Assembly (NCBI RefSeq): GCF_000269985.1
Contig: NC_016109.1
Span: forward strand, 7,591,001-7,655,000
Direction: 5' to 3'
DNA length: 64,000 nt
Source of the DNA: Kitasatospora setae KM-6054
Lineage (GTDB): Bacteria > Actinomycetota > Actinomycetes > Streptomycetales > Streptomycetaceae
In this document: positions 16,116-24,842 of the stretch, in pieces
Layout of the letters: each line of letters starts with the position of its first letter
Numbering within the stretch: position 1 is the stretch's first letter
Translations under genes and position numbers: made by a program
The notes under the pieces: generated by a model
Told to the model about the DNA's origin: nothing
The model's input: the letters and a program-made list of their open reading frames with translations, nothing else
Databases searched by the model: none

Positions 16116-17066
16116 TTGCCACTGCACCCCCAGGCCGAGGCCCTGCGCCAGCAGCGCGCCGCGGCCGGTACGCCGCCGCTGTACACCCGTAGCCTCGCGG
16201 AGGCCCGGGCCGCGGACCTCGCCGACATCCGGGCCGCCGCCGGGAACCCGGAGCCGGTCGGCTCGGTCGAGGAGCTGGCCGTCGACGGCCCGGGCGGCCC
16301 GCTGCCGCTGCGGATCTACCGCCCGCTGCACCGCCCGGACACCAGCGCCGGAGCCGAACTCCCGGTCCTGCTCTACCTGTTCGGCGGCGGCTGGACCCTC
16401 GGCTCGCCGGACACCAGCGACGCGATCTGCCGCCGGCTGACCAACGAGGTCGGCTGCCTGACCGTCTCGGTCGGCTACCGGCTCGCCCCCGAGCACCCCT
16501 TCCCGGCCGCCGTGCACGACGTGGCCGCCGCCGCCGAGTGGATCGCCGCGCACGCGGCCCGACTCGGCGCCGACCCGGCCCGGACGGCGGTGGCGGGCGA
16601 CAGCGCCGGGGGCAACCTGGCCGCCGCGCTGACGCTGCTCGCCCGGGAGCGCGGCGGCCCGGCGCTCCGGCACCAGCTGCTGGTCTACCCCAACACCGAC
16701 CACGCCGCGGACACCCCGTCCGTCCGCGAGCACGACGACCCGCTGCTGTTCAACCGCCGCTCGGTGGCCTGGTATTGGGGCCACTACCTGACTGACCCGG
16801 CCGACGGCGCGAACCCGCTGGCCTCCCCGCTGCGCGCCGCCTCGCTGGCCGGCCTGCCGCCCGCGACCGTGATCACCGCCGAGTACGACCCGCTGCGCGA
16901 CGAGGGCGAGGCGTACGCGGAGGCGCTGCGCGCGGCCGGCGTCCCGGTCGAGCTGCGCCGCTACCAGGGCATGCCGCACGGCTTCTTCGCGATGGCGGGC
17001 GTCCTGGACGACGGCCGCGACGCCCAGCAGTACGCCGCCCACCGACTCCGCGAGGCCCTCCGATGA
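16116..17066 (+). CDS. Alpha/beta hydrolase, hormone-sensitive-lipase type
   Basis: A 316-residue esterase-like protein. The nucleophile elbow is GDSAGGN, the acid lies in AEYDPLRDEG and the His in GMPHGFF, all in family order. The oxyanion-hole motif, usually HGGGW, reads FGGGWTLGS, so its first His is replaced by Phe. The start is TTG at 16116, with AGGAAG 5 bases upstream; coding character upstream of this point is poor. The stop overlaps the aminotransferase start (ATGA), tying it to Hpg formation. A role in releasing a thioester or ester, or in deprotecting the product, is possible. Confidence 0.85.
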   Translation: MPLHPQAEALRQQRAAAGTPPLYTRSLAEARAADLADIRAAAGNPEPVGSVEELAVDGPGGPLPLRIYRPLHRPDTSAGAELPVLLYLFGGGWTLGSPDTSDAICRRLTNEVGCLTVSVGYRLAPEHPFPAAVHDVAAAAEWIAAHAARLGADPARTAVAGDSAGGNLAAALTLLARERGGPALRHQLLVYPNTDHAADTPSVREHDDPLLFNRRSVAWYWGHYLTDPADGANPLASPLRAASLAGLPPATVITAEYDPLRDEGEAYAEALRAAGVPVELRRYQGMPHGFFAMAGVLDDGRDAQQYAAHRLREALR

Positions 17067-18424
17067 CCACGACCACCGAGACCGGCGCGACCACCACCGC
17101 GGAGCAGGCCACCACCACCCTCCCGCTGGGCGACCTGCACGCCAGCCTGGCCGATCCGCTGCTGGACGCGATGACCTTCCTCAACGAGGTCACCGAGCGC
17201 TACCCGGCCGCGCTCTCCTTCGCCCCCGGCCGCCCGCACGAGGGCTTCTTCGAGCCCGACGACGTGCACGGCTACCTGGACACCTTCCTCGCCCACCTCG
17301 CCGAACGCGGCCTGGGCGGCGGCGCCGTGCGCACCGCGCTGTTCCAGTACGGCCCGACCAAGGGCATCATCGCCGACCTGGTCGCCCGCACCCTCGCCAA
17401 CGACGAGGGCCTGCGCGTCGCCCCGGAGTCGCTGGTGCTCACGGTCGGCGCCCAGGAGGGCATGCTGCTGGTGCTGCGCGCGCTCTGCGCGACGCCCGAG
17501 GACGTGCTGCTGGTCAGCTCGCCCTGCTACGTGGGCGTCACCGGCGCGGCCCGGCTGCTCGACCTGGCGACCGTGCCCGTCCCGGAGGGCCCGGCCGGCG
17601 GGCCCGACCCGCGGGCGGTGCGCGAGGCGGCCCGCGCCGTCCGGGCCTCGGGGCGCCGCCCGCGCGCGCTGTACGTCGTCCCGGACTTCGCGAACCCGTC
17701 CGGCACCAGCATGCCGGTCGAGGCGCGGTCCGGGCTGCTGGAGGCGGCGGCCGAGGAGGGGCTGCTGGTGATCGAGGACAACCCGTACGGTTTCTTCACC
17801 CGTGAGGACGCCGGGCCCGGCGGGCGCCCGACGCTGAAGGCCCTCGATCGCCGCGCCCAGGTCGTCTACCTGGGCTCCTTCGCCAAGACCTGCTTCCCGG
17901 GGGCCCGGCTCGGCTACGTCGTCGCCGACCAGCGGGTGCTCGCCCCGGACGGCCGGAGCACGCTGCTCGCCGACGAGCTGGCCAAACTGAAGAGCATGAC
18001 GACGGTCAACACCCCGGCGCTCAGCCAGGCCGTGATCGGCGGCATGCTGCTGCGGCACGACTGCCGGCTGCGGGCTGCCAACGCCCCGGCCCGCGCCCAC
18101 TACGCGGCCAACATGACCGTCCTGCTAGGGGAGTTGGAGCGGCACTTCCCGCCGGCCGAGCGGGCCGCGCTCGGCGTCTCCTGGAACGAGCCGGAGGGCG
18201 GCTTCTTCGCCGTGCTGCGGGTGCCGTTCACCGCCGACGAGGCGGCGATGGAGCGCTGCGCCCGCGAGCACGGGGTGCTCTGGACGCCGATGGCCCCGTT
18301 CTACCCGGCGGGCGGCGGCGAGCACCGGCTGCGGCTGTCGATCAGCGCGCTGGGCGCGCGGCAGATCGAGGCGGGCGTGGCCCGGCTGGCCGCCTTTATC
18401 CGGTCGGCGGCCGCCGCAGGCTGA
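17063..18424 (+). CDS. hpgT: HpgT-like PLP aminotransferase
   Basis: A 453-residue fold-type I aminotransferase resembling hydroxyphenylglycine aminotransferases and MocR/KAT-like enzymes. It shows QYGPTKG, VPDFANPSGT, IEDNPYGFF and the PLP-lysine motif LGSFAKTCFPGARLGY. Expected reaction: transamination of 4-hydroxyphenylglyoxylate to 4-hydroxyphenylglycine, usually with tyrosine as donor, which regenerates hydroxyphenylpyruvate for HmaS. It is coupled to the hydrolase gene and followed by a strong hairpin. With the hmaS-like and hmo-like genes it completes the pathway; the assignment rests largely on that context. Confidence 0.83.
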   Translation: MTTTTETGATTTAEQATTTLPLGDLHASLADPLLDAMTFLNEVTERYPAALSFAPGRPHEGFFEPDDVHGYLDTFLAHLAERGLGGGAVRTALFQYGPTKGIIADLVARTLANDEGLRVAPESLVLTVGAQEGMLLVLRALCATPEDVLLVSSPCYVGVTGAARLLDLATVPVPEGPAGGPDPRAVREAARAVRASGRRPRALYVVPDFANPSGTSMPVEARSGLLEAAAEEGLLVIEDNPYGFFTREDAGPGGRPTLKALDRRAQVVYLGSFAKTCFPGARLGYVVADQRVLAPDGRSTLLADELAKLKSMTTVNTPALSQAVIGGMLLRHDCRLRAANAPARAHYAANMTVLLGELERHFPPAERAALGVSWNEPEGGFFAVLRVPFTADEAAMERCAREHGVLWTPMAPFYPAGGGEHRLRLSISALGARQIEAGVARLAAFIRSAAAAG

Positions 18425-18438
18425 GCCCGGACACGGCG

Positions 18439-18470
18439 GAGGGGGGAGGGGCCGAGGCCCCTCCCCCCTC
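18439..18470. terminator. Bidirectional terminator hairpin
   Basis: A perfect 14-bp stem, gaggggggaggggc (18439-18452) with gcccctcccccctc (18457-18470), closed by a 4-base loop and followed by ttct. It lies between the convergent aminotransferase and ABC-permease genes and can serve both. Confidence 0.85.
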
Positions 18471-18486
18471 TTCTCGGTGCGCGCGG

Positions 18487-19251
18487 CTACCGGATCCGGG
18501 CCGAGAACAGCCGGGCCGAGTACCAGACCGCCGCGGTGGTCAGCGCCGTGACGATCAGCAGCCCCTGCCAGACCACGCTGTCGCCGGGGTGCCCGGAGAA
18601 CAGCGCCCGCATGCCCTCCACCGCCCAGTAGAAGGGGTTCCACTCGGCGACCCGCTGCAGCCACACCGGCGCCAGCGCCAGCGGCAGCAGCACGCCGGAG
18701 AGCAGGCCGATCGGCTGGGCGATGGTGTTGACCACCGGCGCCATCGCGGCGTCGTTGGGCAGCGCCAGCGCGATGCCGTACGAGATCGCGGAGGTCATCA
18801 GCGCCAGCAGGCCGAGCAGCACGTACGCCAGCAGCAGGCTCGGCACGTCGACCCGCAGGCCGAACGGCAGCGCGACCAGGGTGATGATGACCGCCTGGAC
18901 GAGCAGGCCGAGCGTCTCGCGCAGGGCCCGGCCGAGCAGCAGGGCGAGCCGGCTGACCGGGGTCACCCGGGAGCGCTCGATGATGCCGGCCTTCAGCTCG
19001 CCGAGCAGGCTGAAGCCGGTGTAGAGGCCGCCGAAGATGCAGAGCACCGCCAGCAGGCCGGGGACGTAGATCTGGTACGCCTCGGCGTAGGTGGTGGCGC
19101 CCATCGGGGCGAGCACCTTCTTCAGCAGCGGGGCGAAGAGCAGCAGGTAGAAGACCGGCTGGGTGATGCCGATGACGATCCAGATCGGTGTGCGCCACAT
19201 CAGCAGCACTTGCCGCTGGAAGACCAGCCAGGTGTCACGGGCGAGCTTCAC
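18487..19251 (-). CDS. ABC-2 type transporter permease (DrrB-like)
   Basis: A 254-residue membrane protein with about six hydrophobic segments, starting near WIVIGITQPVFYLLLFAPLL and ending near LLIVTALTTAAVW, and the conserved ELKAGIIERSRVTPVSR loop typical of DrrB-type drug-export permeases. It follows the ATPase gene by 24 bp and forms a complete exporter with it. The start is GTG at 19251. Probable role: export of, or self-resistance to, the cluster product. Confidence 0.88.
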   Translation of the reverse strand: MKLARDTWLVFQRQVLLMWRTPIWIVIGITQPVFYLLLFAPLLKKVLAPMGATTYAEAYQIYVPGLLAVLCIFGGLYTGFSLLGELKAGIIERSRVTPVSRLALLLGRALRETLGLLVQAVIITLVALPFGLRVDVPSLLLAYVLLGLLALMTSAISYGIALALPNDAAMAPVVNTIAQPIGLLSGVLLPLALAPVWLQRVAEWNPFYWAVEGMRALFSGHPGDSVVWQGLLIVTALTTAAVWYSARLFSARIR

Positions 19252-19275
19252 GGAAGGAACCCCAGGGTTTTCTCG

Positions 19276-20229
19276 TCAGGACTGTTCGATGGAGCGGCCG
19301 GTGCGGGCCAGGAAGACGTCGTCCAGGCTCGGCCGCTGGAGCTGCACCGTGCCGGGGACGATGCCCGCCCCGTTCAGGACGCTCAGCAGCTGCGGGATCG
19401 CCGCCGCGCCGTCGTCCAGGTAGAGCCGCAGGCCGTCCTCGTTCCGTTCCAGCCGGTGCAGGGCGGGCTGCCCGCGCAGAGCGTCGGCGGCGGGCTCGGC
19501 GTCGCCCGCGGCGAGGCCGAGCAGCACGACGTCGCCGGAGATCTCGCGCTTGAGCGCCTCCGGCGTGCCCTCGACGACGACCTCGCCGTGGTCGACGATC
19601 GCGACCCGGTCGCAGAGCGCGTCGGCCTCGTCCAGGTAGTGGGTGGTCACCACGACGGTCATGCCCTCGGTGCGCAGCCGCTTGATCTCGGCCCAGACCT
19701 GGCCGCGGCTGGCCGGGTCGAGGCCGACGGTCGGCTCGTCGAGGAACAGCACCTTGGGGGAGTGGATCACGCCGAGCGCGATGTCCACCCGGCGGCGCTG
19801 GCCGCCGGAGTAGGTGCCGCAGTGGCGGTCGGCGAACTCGGTCAGCTCGAAGGCCTTCAGGGCGTCCTCGGTCTGGCGCAGCGCGTCGGCTTTGCGCAGG
19901 CCGTACATCCGGGCCTGCATGACCAGTTCCTCCCGGCCGCTGACCGCGTCGGCGGTGCCGCCGCCCTGGGCGACGTAGCCGATCCGGCGGCGGACCTCGG
20001 CCGGGTCGGCCAGCAGGTCGGCGCCGGCCACCAGGGCCCGGCCGCCGTCCGGGCGGATCAGCGTGGCGAGCATGCGCAGCGTGGTGGTCTTCCCGGCGCC
20101 GTTCGGGCCGAGGAAGCCGAAGATCTCGCCCGCTTGGACGTCCAGATCGATGCCGCGGACGGCGTCGACGACGGTGCGGCCGTGCTTTCCGGACGGGTAG
20201 GACTTGCGAAGTCCCTTGGTCTCGATCAA
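19276..20229 (-). CDS. ABC transporter ATP-binding protein (DrrA-like)
   Basis: A 317-residue ATPase. Walker A is GPNGAGKTT, the signature is TYSGGQRRR, Walker B is VLFLDEPTVGLDP, and THYLDEAD carries the switch His. The C-terminal 70 or so residues form the extension ending LDDVFLARTGR typical of DrrA-type antibiotic exporters. The start is TTG at 20229. It is the partner of the adjoining permease. Confidence 0.92.
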   Translation of the reverse strand: MIETKGLRKSYPSGKHGRTVVDAVRGIDLDVQAGEIFGFLGPNGAGKTTTLRMLATLIRPDGGRALVAGADLLADPAEVRRRIGYVAQGGGTADAVSGREELVMQARMYGLRKADALRQTEDALKAFELTEFADRHCGTYSGGQRRRVDIALGVIHSPKVLFLDEPTVGLDPASRGQVWAEIKRLRTEGMTVVVTTHYLDEADALCDRVAIVDHGEVVVEGTPEALKREISGDVVLLGLAAGDAEPAADALRGQPALHRLERNEDGLRLYLDDGAAAIPQLLSVLNGAGIVPGTVQLQRPSLDDVFLARTGRSIEQS

Positions 20230-20332
20230 CCAGAGCTCCCGGGCTGGGATGGGGTGCGGGGGCCCGCGCCCGCCGATCCCCGCTGATGGACGGGGGTCGG
20301 CGGACGCGCGGCGGTATCAGGGGCAGAGGGGG

Positions 20333-21490
20333 TCAGCTGGTGACCAGTGCTTCCATCCGGTCGGCGGCGGCCAACGCCCCGCCACCGGACAGCAGTTGAC
20401 GACCGATCGACTCGGCGGCCGCCCGGTGGGAGGGCTCGTCGAGCACCCGCCGCAGCCGCTCGGCGATCACCGGCGGACTGACCCGGGCGAACGGGACGCG
20501 CAGGCCGGCCCCGGCCTCCGCGACCCGCCGCGCCACGAACGGCTGGTCGTTGCGGATCGGCGCCGCCAGCACGGGGACACCGTGCGCCAGCGACTCGACC
20601 ACGGTGTTCATCCCACCATGGCAGAGCACCGCGTCCAACCGGCCGCCGGACAGCAGCTCCAGGATCGGTGCCCGATCGACCACCGTGACGGAGTCCGGAA
20701 GGGCAGCCGGCAGTGCCCCCCGGGGCGCGGCCACCACCGCCCGCACGCCGTCGCCGAGCTGCCCCAGCGCCGCCACCGTCCGGTGCAGGAAGTCCGCGCC
20801 GACCGCGTCCGACATCGTCCCCATGGTGACCAGTACGGTGCGCCGCCCCGGCGTCAGCCGCTCCCACGGGAACGCCGGGTCCTTCGGACGGGGGGTCAGC
20901 ACCGGCCCGACCAGGGCGTGCTCCGGGCGCTGCGGCAGGTCGCCGAGGAGCGGCCGGCCGGTGGTGGCCAGCACCAGGTGCGGTGAGAAGCGCGGGTCGG
21001 TGAACTCGTCCGCCGGCAGCCCGGCCCGCTCCCACAGCCCGGCCAGCAGGCCCGCCGTCCACGCCTCGACCCCCGGCAGGTGCCGGTACGGGCGGCCCAG
21101 CTCCAGCGCGCCCGGCGCCAGCGTCGCCCACGGCAGCCCGTACCGGTGCGCGACCAGCGCGGCCGCCGGGGTGTGCTGGTCGACCAGCAGCGCGTCCGGC
21201 CGGAACTCCCGCACCACCGCGTCCAGCGGCTTCAGGGTGAACTTGGCGTACGGGACGACGAAGCCCTCCCAGAGCGAGCGCAGCGAGGCCAGGCCGTGGC
21301 CGCCCATCGCCCGGAACATCCGGTTGCCGGTGCCGAAGACCCGGGCGTCCGGGCCGAGCAGCGGCCGCAGCATCGTCTCGGTGCCGGTCCAGGCCACCTC
21401 GTGGCCGCGCGCGACCAGCTCGTCGGCGATCCCGGCCGCCGGGTTGACGTGCCCGGCCAGCGGCGGCACGGCCAGCAGGAAGCGGCTCAT
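20333..21490 (-). CDS. GT1-family glycosyltransferase (macrolide-type)
   Basis: A 385-residue GT-B glycosyltransferase. The N-terminal acceptor half begins FLLAVPPLAGHVNPA, and the C-terminal donor site reads CHGGMNTVVESLAHGVPVL followed by IRNDQPF. It should transfer a sugar from an NDP-sugar to a small-molecule acceptor; no deoxysugar genes are nearby, so the donor would be a common nucleotide sugar. The ATG overlaps the stop of the carrier-protein-like gene. Its presence predicts that the product is glycosylated, or that self-resistance is by glycosylation. Confidence 0.88.
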   Translation of the reverse strand: MSRFLLAVPPLAGHVNPAAGIADELVARGHEVAWTGTETMLRPLLGPDARVFGTGNRMFRAMGGHGLASLRSLWEGFVVPYAKFTLKPLDAVVREFRPDALLVDQHTPAAALVAHRYGLPWATLAPGALELGRPYRHLPGVEAWTAGLLAGLWERAGLPADEFTDPRFSPHLVLATTGRPLLGDLPQRPEHALVGPVLTPRPKDPAFPWERLTPGRRTVLVTMGTMSDAVGADFLHRTVAALGQLGDGVRAVVAAPRGALPAALPDSVTVVDRAPILELLSGGRLDAVLCHGGMNTVVESLAHGVPVLAAPIRNDQPFVARRVAEAGAGLRVPFARVSPPVIAERLRRVLDEPSHRAAAESIGRQLLSGGGALAAADRMEALVTS

Positions 21491-21816
21491 CGGCGCACCA
21501 GCTCCGCCAGGTCGCCGACGGTCAGCGCGGCCAGCCCGGCCACGTCCAGACCGGCCCGCAGCCCGGCCAGGTCGGCGCCGAAGCGCTCCCGCAGCAGCAC
21601 GTCCAGCACGGCGAACTCGCTTTCGTCCAGGGCGAGATCGCCGTCGAGTCGGTCCGCGGGGGCGAGCGACTCTGCCCATTCGGGCAGAGCGTCGGCGGCC
21701 TCCGCCAGCGCGGCCAGCAGACCGGCGTCCAAGGCGCCGGACGGCCCGGCGGGCGGCACGGAGGGCAGCCCGGAAGCGGATGCTGGGTGCACGAAGGAAG
21801 GCTGGGAATCAGTCAT
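21487..21816 (-). CDS. Carrier-protein-like protein with displaced serine
   Basis: A 109-residue protein whose C-terminal 60 residues look like an acyl carrier protein (DLALDESEFAVLDVLLRERF, then VGDLAELVRR). Where a carrier protein normally has D-S-L, this one reads D-E-S-E. Aligned on the downstream helix, the phosphopantetheine position is Glu and the Ser is one residue late. It may be a non-acylated partner or a variant carrier. The N-terminal third is Pro/Ser-rich. I chose the ATG at 21816; upstream sequence is non-coding. Coupled to the glycosyltransferase by a 4-bp overlap. Confidence 0.6.
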   Translation of the reverse strand: MTDSQPSFVHPASASGLPSVPPAGPSGALDAGLLAALAEAADALPEWAESLAPADRLDGDLALDESEFAVLDVLLRERFGADLAGLRAGLDVAGLAALTVGDLAELVRR

Positions 21817-21914
21817 CGGAAGGCTCCACCGGCTCGACGGCAACGGGGTGAGGGAGGGGGCTCCGGATCGGTGATCGCTTGTGCGACCCACGGAGCGTGG
21901 GAATACTAACCGGG

Positions 21915-22847
21915 GTGACCGCACTGGAGGCAGTGGCCGTCCACCTCCCCCCGCGACTCGAACCGATCGAGGACGTGGGCGCCAGGATCGGCCTTACCCC
22001 ACGTCAACTCCGACTCTTCCGCCGCTTCCACGGCCTGGACCAGGTGCGCCTGGACCCGGACGGGACGCTGCTCGACCTGCTGGACGCCGCCGTCCGGGCC
22101 CTGCCCGAACTGCGCGGCAACGAACACCGGATCCGGTACCTGCTGCACGCCCGCAACACACCGGTCGCCGTGCCCTACCCGCTCAACCCCCTGCACCAGC
22201 TCCGCGAACGCTTCGGCCTGACCAACGCCGAGGCGTTCACCGTCACCCAACAGGCCTGCGCCGCCTCGCTGCTGGCCGTCGACCTGGCCGGCCGGCTGCT
22301 CGCCGACGACGGCGACCCGACGGCGCTGGCGCTGGTCGTCGCGGGCGAGAAGACCTTCACCCGGGACGCCCAACTCCTCCCGGAGACCACGATCTTCGCC
22401 GAGGCCGCGACCGCCTGCCTGGTCAGCGCCGACGGCCCGCACGACCGGGTGCTCTCCTACACCGTCCGCCAGCGCCCCGAGTTCTACGGCCGCCCGGCCG
22501 AGGACCCGGAACTGATGCTCCGCTACCAGCGCGAGTACCAGCCCACCATGATCGAGACCATCCACGCCGCGCTCGACCAGGCCGGCCTGGAACTCTCCGA
22601 CCTCGCGCTGCTGCTCCCGCACAACGTCAACCAGGCGTCCTGGCGGCTGATCTGCCAACAGCTCGGCCACCCCGTCGAACGGGTCGTCCTGGGCAACGTC
22701 GCCTCGGTCGGGCACAGCTTCGCCGCCGACGCCTTCGTCAACCTGCACACCGCCACCACCGGCGGCACGCTCCGGCCCGGCGACCACTACCTGATCGCCG
22801 CCGCCGGCGTCGGCGCCACCTTCGCGGCCATGGTCCTCCAGCACTGA
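21915..22847 (+). CDS. 3-oxoacyl-ACP synthase III (FabH-like)
   Basis: A 310-residue KAS III-family protein with a readable Cys-His-Asn set: TQQACAAS, LLPHNVNQ and GNVASVGHSF. It should carry out a starter-type condensation or an acyl transfer to a small acceptor; many KAS III homologues in metabolite clusters act as ester- or amide-forming transferases. I chose GTG at 21915, where family-like sequence starts; other in-frame starts are GTG 21897 and TTG 21879, and no clear ribosome site decides. A TACTAAC element 5 bases upstream hints at a leaderless transcript. Confidence 0.83.
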   Translation: MTALEAVAVHLPPRLEPIEDVGARIGLTPRQLRLFRRFHGLDQVRLDPDGTLLDLLDAAVRALPELRGNEHRIRYLLHARNTPVAVPYPLNPLHQLRERFGLTNAEAFTVTQQACAASLLAVDLAGRLLADDGDPTALALVVAGEKTFTRDAQLLPETTIFAEAATACLVSADGPHDRVLSYTVRQRPEFYGRPAEDPELMLRYQREYQPTMIETIHAALDQAGLELSDLALLLPHNVNQASWRLICQQLGHPVERVVLGNVASVGHSFAADAFVNLHTATTGGTLRPGDHYLIAAAGVGATFAAMVLQH

Positions 22848-22905
22848 CCCGCCGCCGCGCTCCCGCTCCTCCCCTCCTCCACCACCATCACCGGACGGTC
22901 CCGCC

Positions 22906-23217
22906 ATGCCAGAAACCGCCCTGCCCGCCGCTGAGCCCGCCGCCGCGCCGGCCGACCCCGAGGTGCGCGACCGCATCCGGCGCGGCATCGAGGACGTCCT
23001 GCCGCGCGTCCTGGGCGTCGAACTCGCCGAGGTCCCGGCGAACGCCTGCTTCTTCGAGGACTACGGCCTGACCTCCTCCGGCATCGTCGAACTCGTCCTC
23101 GACATCGAGGAGACGCTCGCCATCCAGGTCGACGTCGAGCACCTCGCCATCGACGACCTCCGCACCGTCGACAGCCTCACCGACTACGTCGTCGGGCACC
23201 ACGTCGACGAGGACTGA
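22906..23217 (+). CDS. Acyl carrier protein
   Basis: A 103-residue carrier protein. The attachment Ser is probably Ser57 in YGLTSSGIVELVLDIEETL. The first 18 residues are Ala/Pro-rich. It sits between a complete KAS III and a partial KAS III-like protein, 58 bp after the former and 4 bp before the latter, so it is their probable carrier. Confidence 0.88.
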   Translation: MPETALPAAEPAAAPADPEVRDRIRRGIEDVLPRVLGVELAEVPANACFFEDYGLTSSGIVELVLDIEETLAIQVDVEHLAIDDLRTVDSLTDYVVGHHVDED

Positions 23218-23221
23218 CCCG

Positions 23222-24052
23222 ATGCCCGCCGAGACCCGCGGCCTGCGCGTGACCAGGGCGGTCGCCACCGGAGCCGACGGCCACGCCGCCGCCGCGCTCC
23301 ACCCCGACCTGCGGACCTACACCGCCGACCTGGTCCGCCCGTACGGCCTGCCGCTGCGCGAGGACCTGTTCGCCGAAGGCGCCGGACACGACTACGCCGA
23401 GCTCGCCGCCGGCCTGTTCGCCCGGGCACTGCCCGACGGCGAACCCGCCGACCTGCTGATCCTCGCCTTCTCCTCCCCGGACGTCCGGCCCGCCGCGCCC
23501 GCCTCGCTCCAGCTCAGCCGCCACTGCCCCGGCCAGCCCACCGCCTTCGCCGTCTGCGACCAGGGCAGCGCCACCGCCTTCACCGCCCTGCGGATCGCCG
23601 CCGCCCACCACCGCACCGGCGGCTGCCGGCGCGCCGTGATCGTGCTCGCCGAACAGAGCGCCCTGCACTACCGGCCCGCCGCACCCGTCGAACTGCCCGC
23701 CGAGCACCGCGCCGTCCTGCTGGTCTGCGAGGAGGCGCCCGGCCCGGGCCTGCGCCCGCACGGCGAGGACCAGCCGGACGGCGCCGCGGCGCTGCGCACC
23801 GTCCTCGACCGGCACCGCCGACTCGGCCCGGACGCCCGGCTGCTGCTCTCCGCCGGCCTCGCCGCGCACGGCGACGCCGAGGCCACAGGCGTCGAGGCCG
23901 CGGGCGTCGAGGCGGCCCGCCCCGGACAGCCCTTCACCGGCCTCTGGAGCCTGCTCGCCGACCGCCTCGCGGCCCCCGGGCCCGCCGGCCCGCTGCTGCT
24001 CGCCGACCACGACCCGCTGCTCGGCCGGCTCAGCACCCTCACCCTGCCGTGA
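23222..24052 (+). CDS. Short KAS III/thiolase-fold protein
   Basis: A 276-residue protein with a thiolase-like first half: PADLLILAFSSPDV, then FAVCDQGSATAFTALRIAA, where Cys would be the nucleophile, and RRAVIVLAEQSA. The second half is short and lacks the His and Asn motifs seen in the neighbouring KAS III, so it is probably non-condensing or forms a heterodimer with it. A small duplicated stretch (GVEAA twice) lies near residue 220. Its stop overlaps the GTG of the phosphopantetheinyl transferase gene. Confidence 0.6.
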   Translation: MPAETRGLRVTRAVATGADGHAAAALHPDLRTYTADLVRPYGLPLREDLFAEGAGHDYAELAAGLFARALPDGEPADLLILAFSSPDVRPAAPASLQLSRHCPGQPTAFAVCDQGSATAFTALRIAAAHHRTGGCRRAVIVLAEQSALHYRPAAPVELPAEHRAVLLVCEEAPGPGLRPHGEDQPDGAAALRTVLDRHRRLGPDARLLLSAGLAAHGDAEATGVEAAGVEAARPGQPFTGLWSLLADRLAAPGPAGPLLLADHDPLLGRLSTLTLP

Positions 24053-24771
24053 ACCCTGCCGTACACCCCGCCACCACCGATGCTCCCGACGTCACCGACG
24101 TCATCGACGTCTGGAGCATCCCCACCGACCAGCCCCCGGCCGTCGTCCGCCGGCTGTACGGCCTGCTCGACGCCGAGGAGCGCGAGCGGGCCGACCGGGC
24201 CCGCGACCCCCGGCAGGGCGAGCGCTTCGCCGTGGTCCGCGGCGCCGTCCGGCTGCTGGTCGCCGAGCGGCTCGCCGTCCCGCCCGAGGCGCTCGTCTGG
24301 CGGCGCGGCCCGCACGGCAGACCCGCCCCCGTCACCGCCGACGGGGGCTTCGACGTCAACTGGTCGGCCTCCGGCGCCCTCGGCCTGCTCGCCGTCGCCA
24401 CCGGCCGCCGGGTCGGCGCCGACGTCGAACAGCTCCGCCCGCCCGGGGTCGGCGCCCGGATCGCCCGCCGCCACTTCCCGCCCGCCGACGCGGCCCTCGT
24501 CCTGGACGCCGCCGACCCGGCCGACGGCGCCGAGCAGTTCACCCGGCTCTGGTGCCGCCGCGAGGCCTGCGTCAAGGTGTACGGCGGCCGGCTCGCCCAG
24601 GGCCTCGGCCTCCCGCTGGCCGGCCCCTCCCCGCTGCGGCTGGCCGACCCGGGACCGCTCGGCCCCGGCCCGCTCCGGCTCGCCGACGTCCCCGTGCCCG
24701 GCCCGTTCCGCGCGGCGGTCGCGGCCGACGGGGACCGCCCGTTCACCGTCCGCCGGCACCACTGGTCCTGA
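24049..24771 (+). CDS. 4'-phosphopantetheinyl transferase (Sfp-type)
   Basis: A 240-residue transferase. The magnesium-binding motif is VGADVEQLRP and the second motif reads WCRREACVKVYG, where the usual KEA is REA. It converts apo carrier proteins to holo form using CoA, so it probably serves the carrier proteins of this cluster. Last gene of the plus-strand unit that starts at 21915; a strong hairpin follows. Confidence 0.9.
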   Translation: MNPAVHPATTDAPDVTDVIDVWSIPTDQPPAVVRRLYGLLDAEERERADRARDPRQGERFAVVRGAVRLLVAERLAVPPEALVWRRGPHGRPAPVTADGGFDVNWSASGALGLLAVATGRRVGADVEQLRPPGVGARIARRHFPPADAALVLDAADPADGAEQFTRLWCRREACVKVYGGRLAQGLGLPLAGPSPLRLADPGPLGPGPLRLADVPVPGPFRAAVAADGDRPFTVRRHHWS

Positions 24772-24792
24772 CCCCCGCCCGACCGCACGACG

Positions 24793-24824
24793 AGGAGCCC
24801 GACCGGCGAACCGGTCGGGCTCCT
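24793..24824. terminator. Bidirectional terminator hairpin
   Basis: A 14-bp perfect stem, aggagcccgaccgg (24793-24806) paired with ccggtcgggctcct (24811-24824), loop cgaa. It separates the convergent phosphopantetheinyl transferase and acetyltransferase genes. Confidence 0.9.
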
Positions 24825-24842
24825 GCGCGCCGCAGCGGCCGC

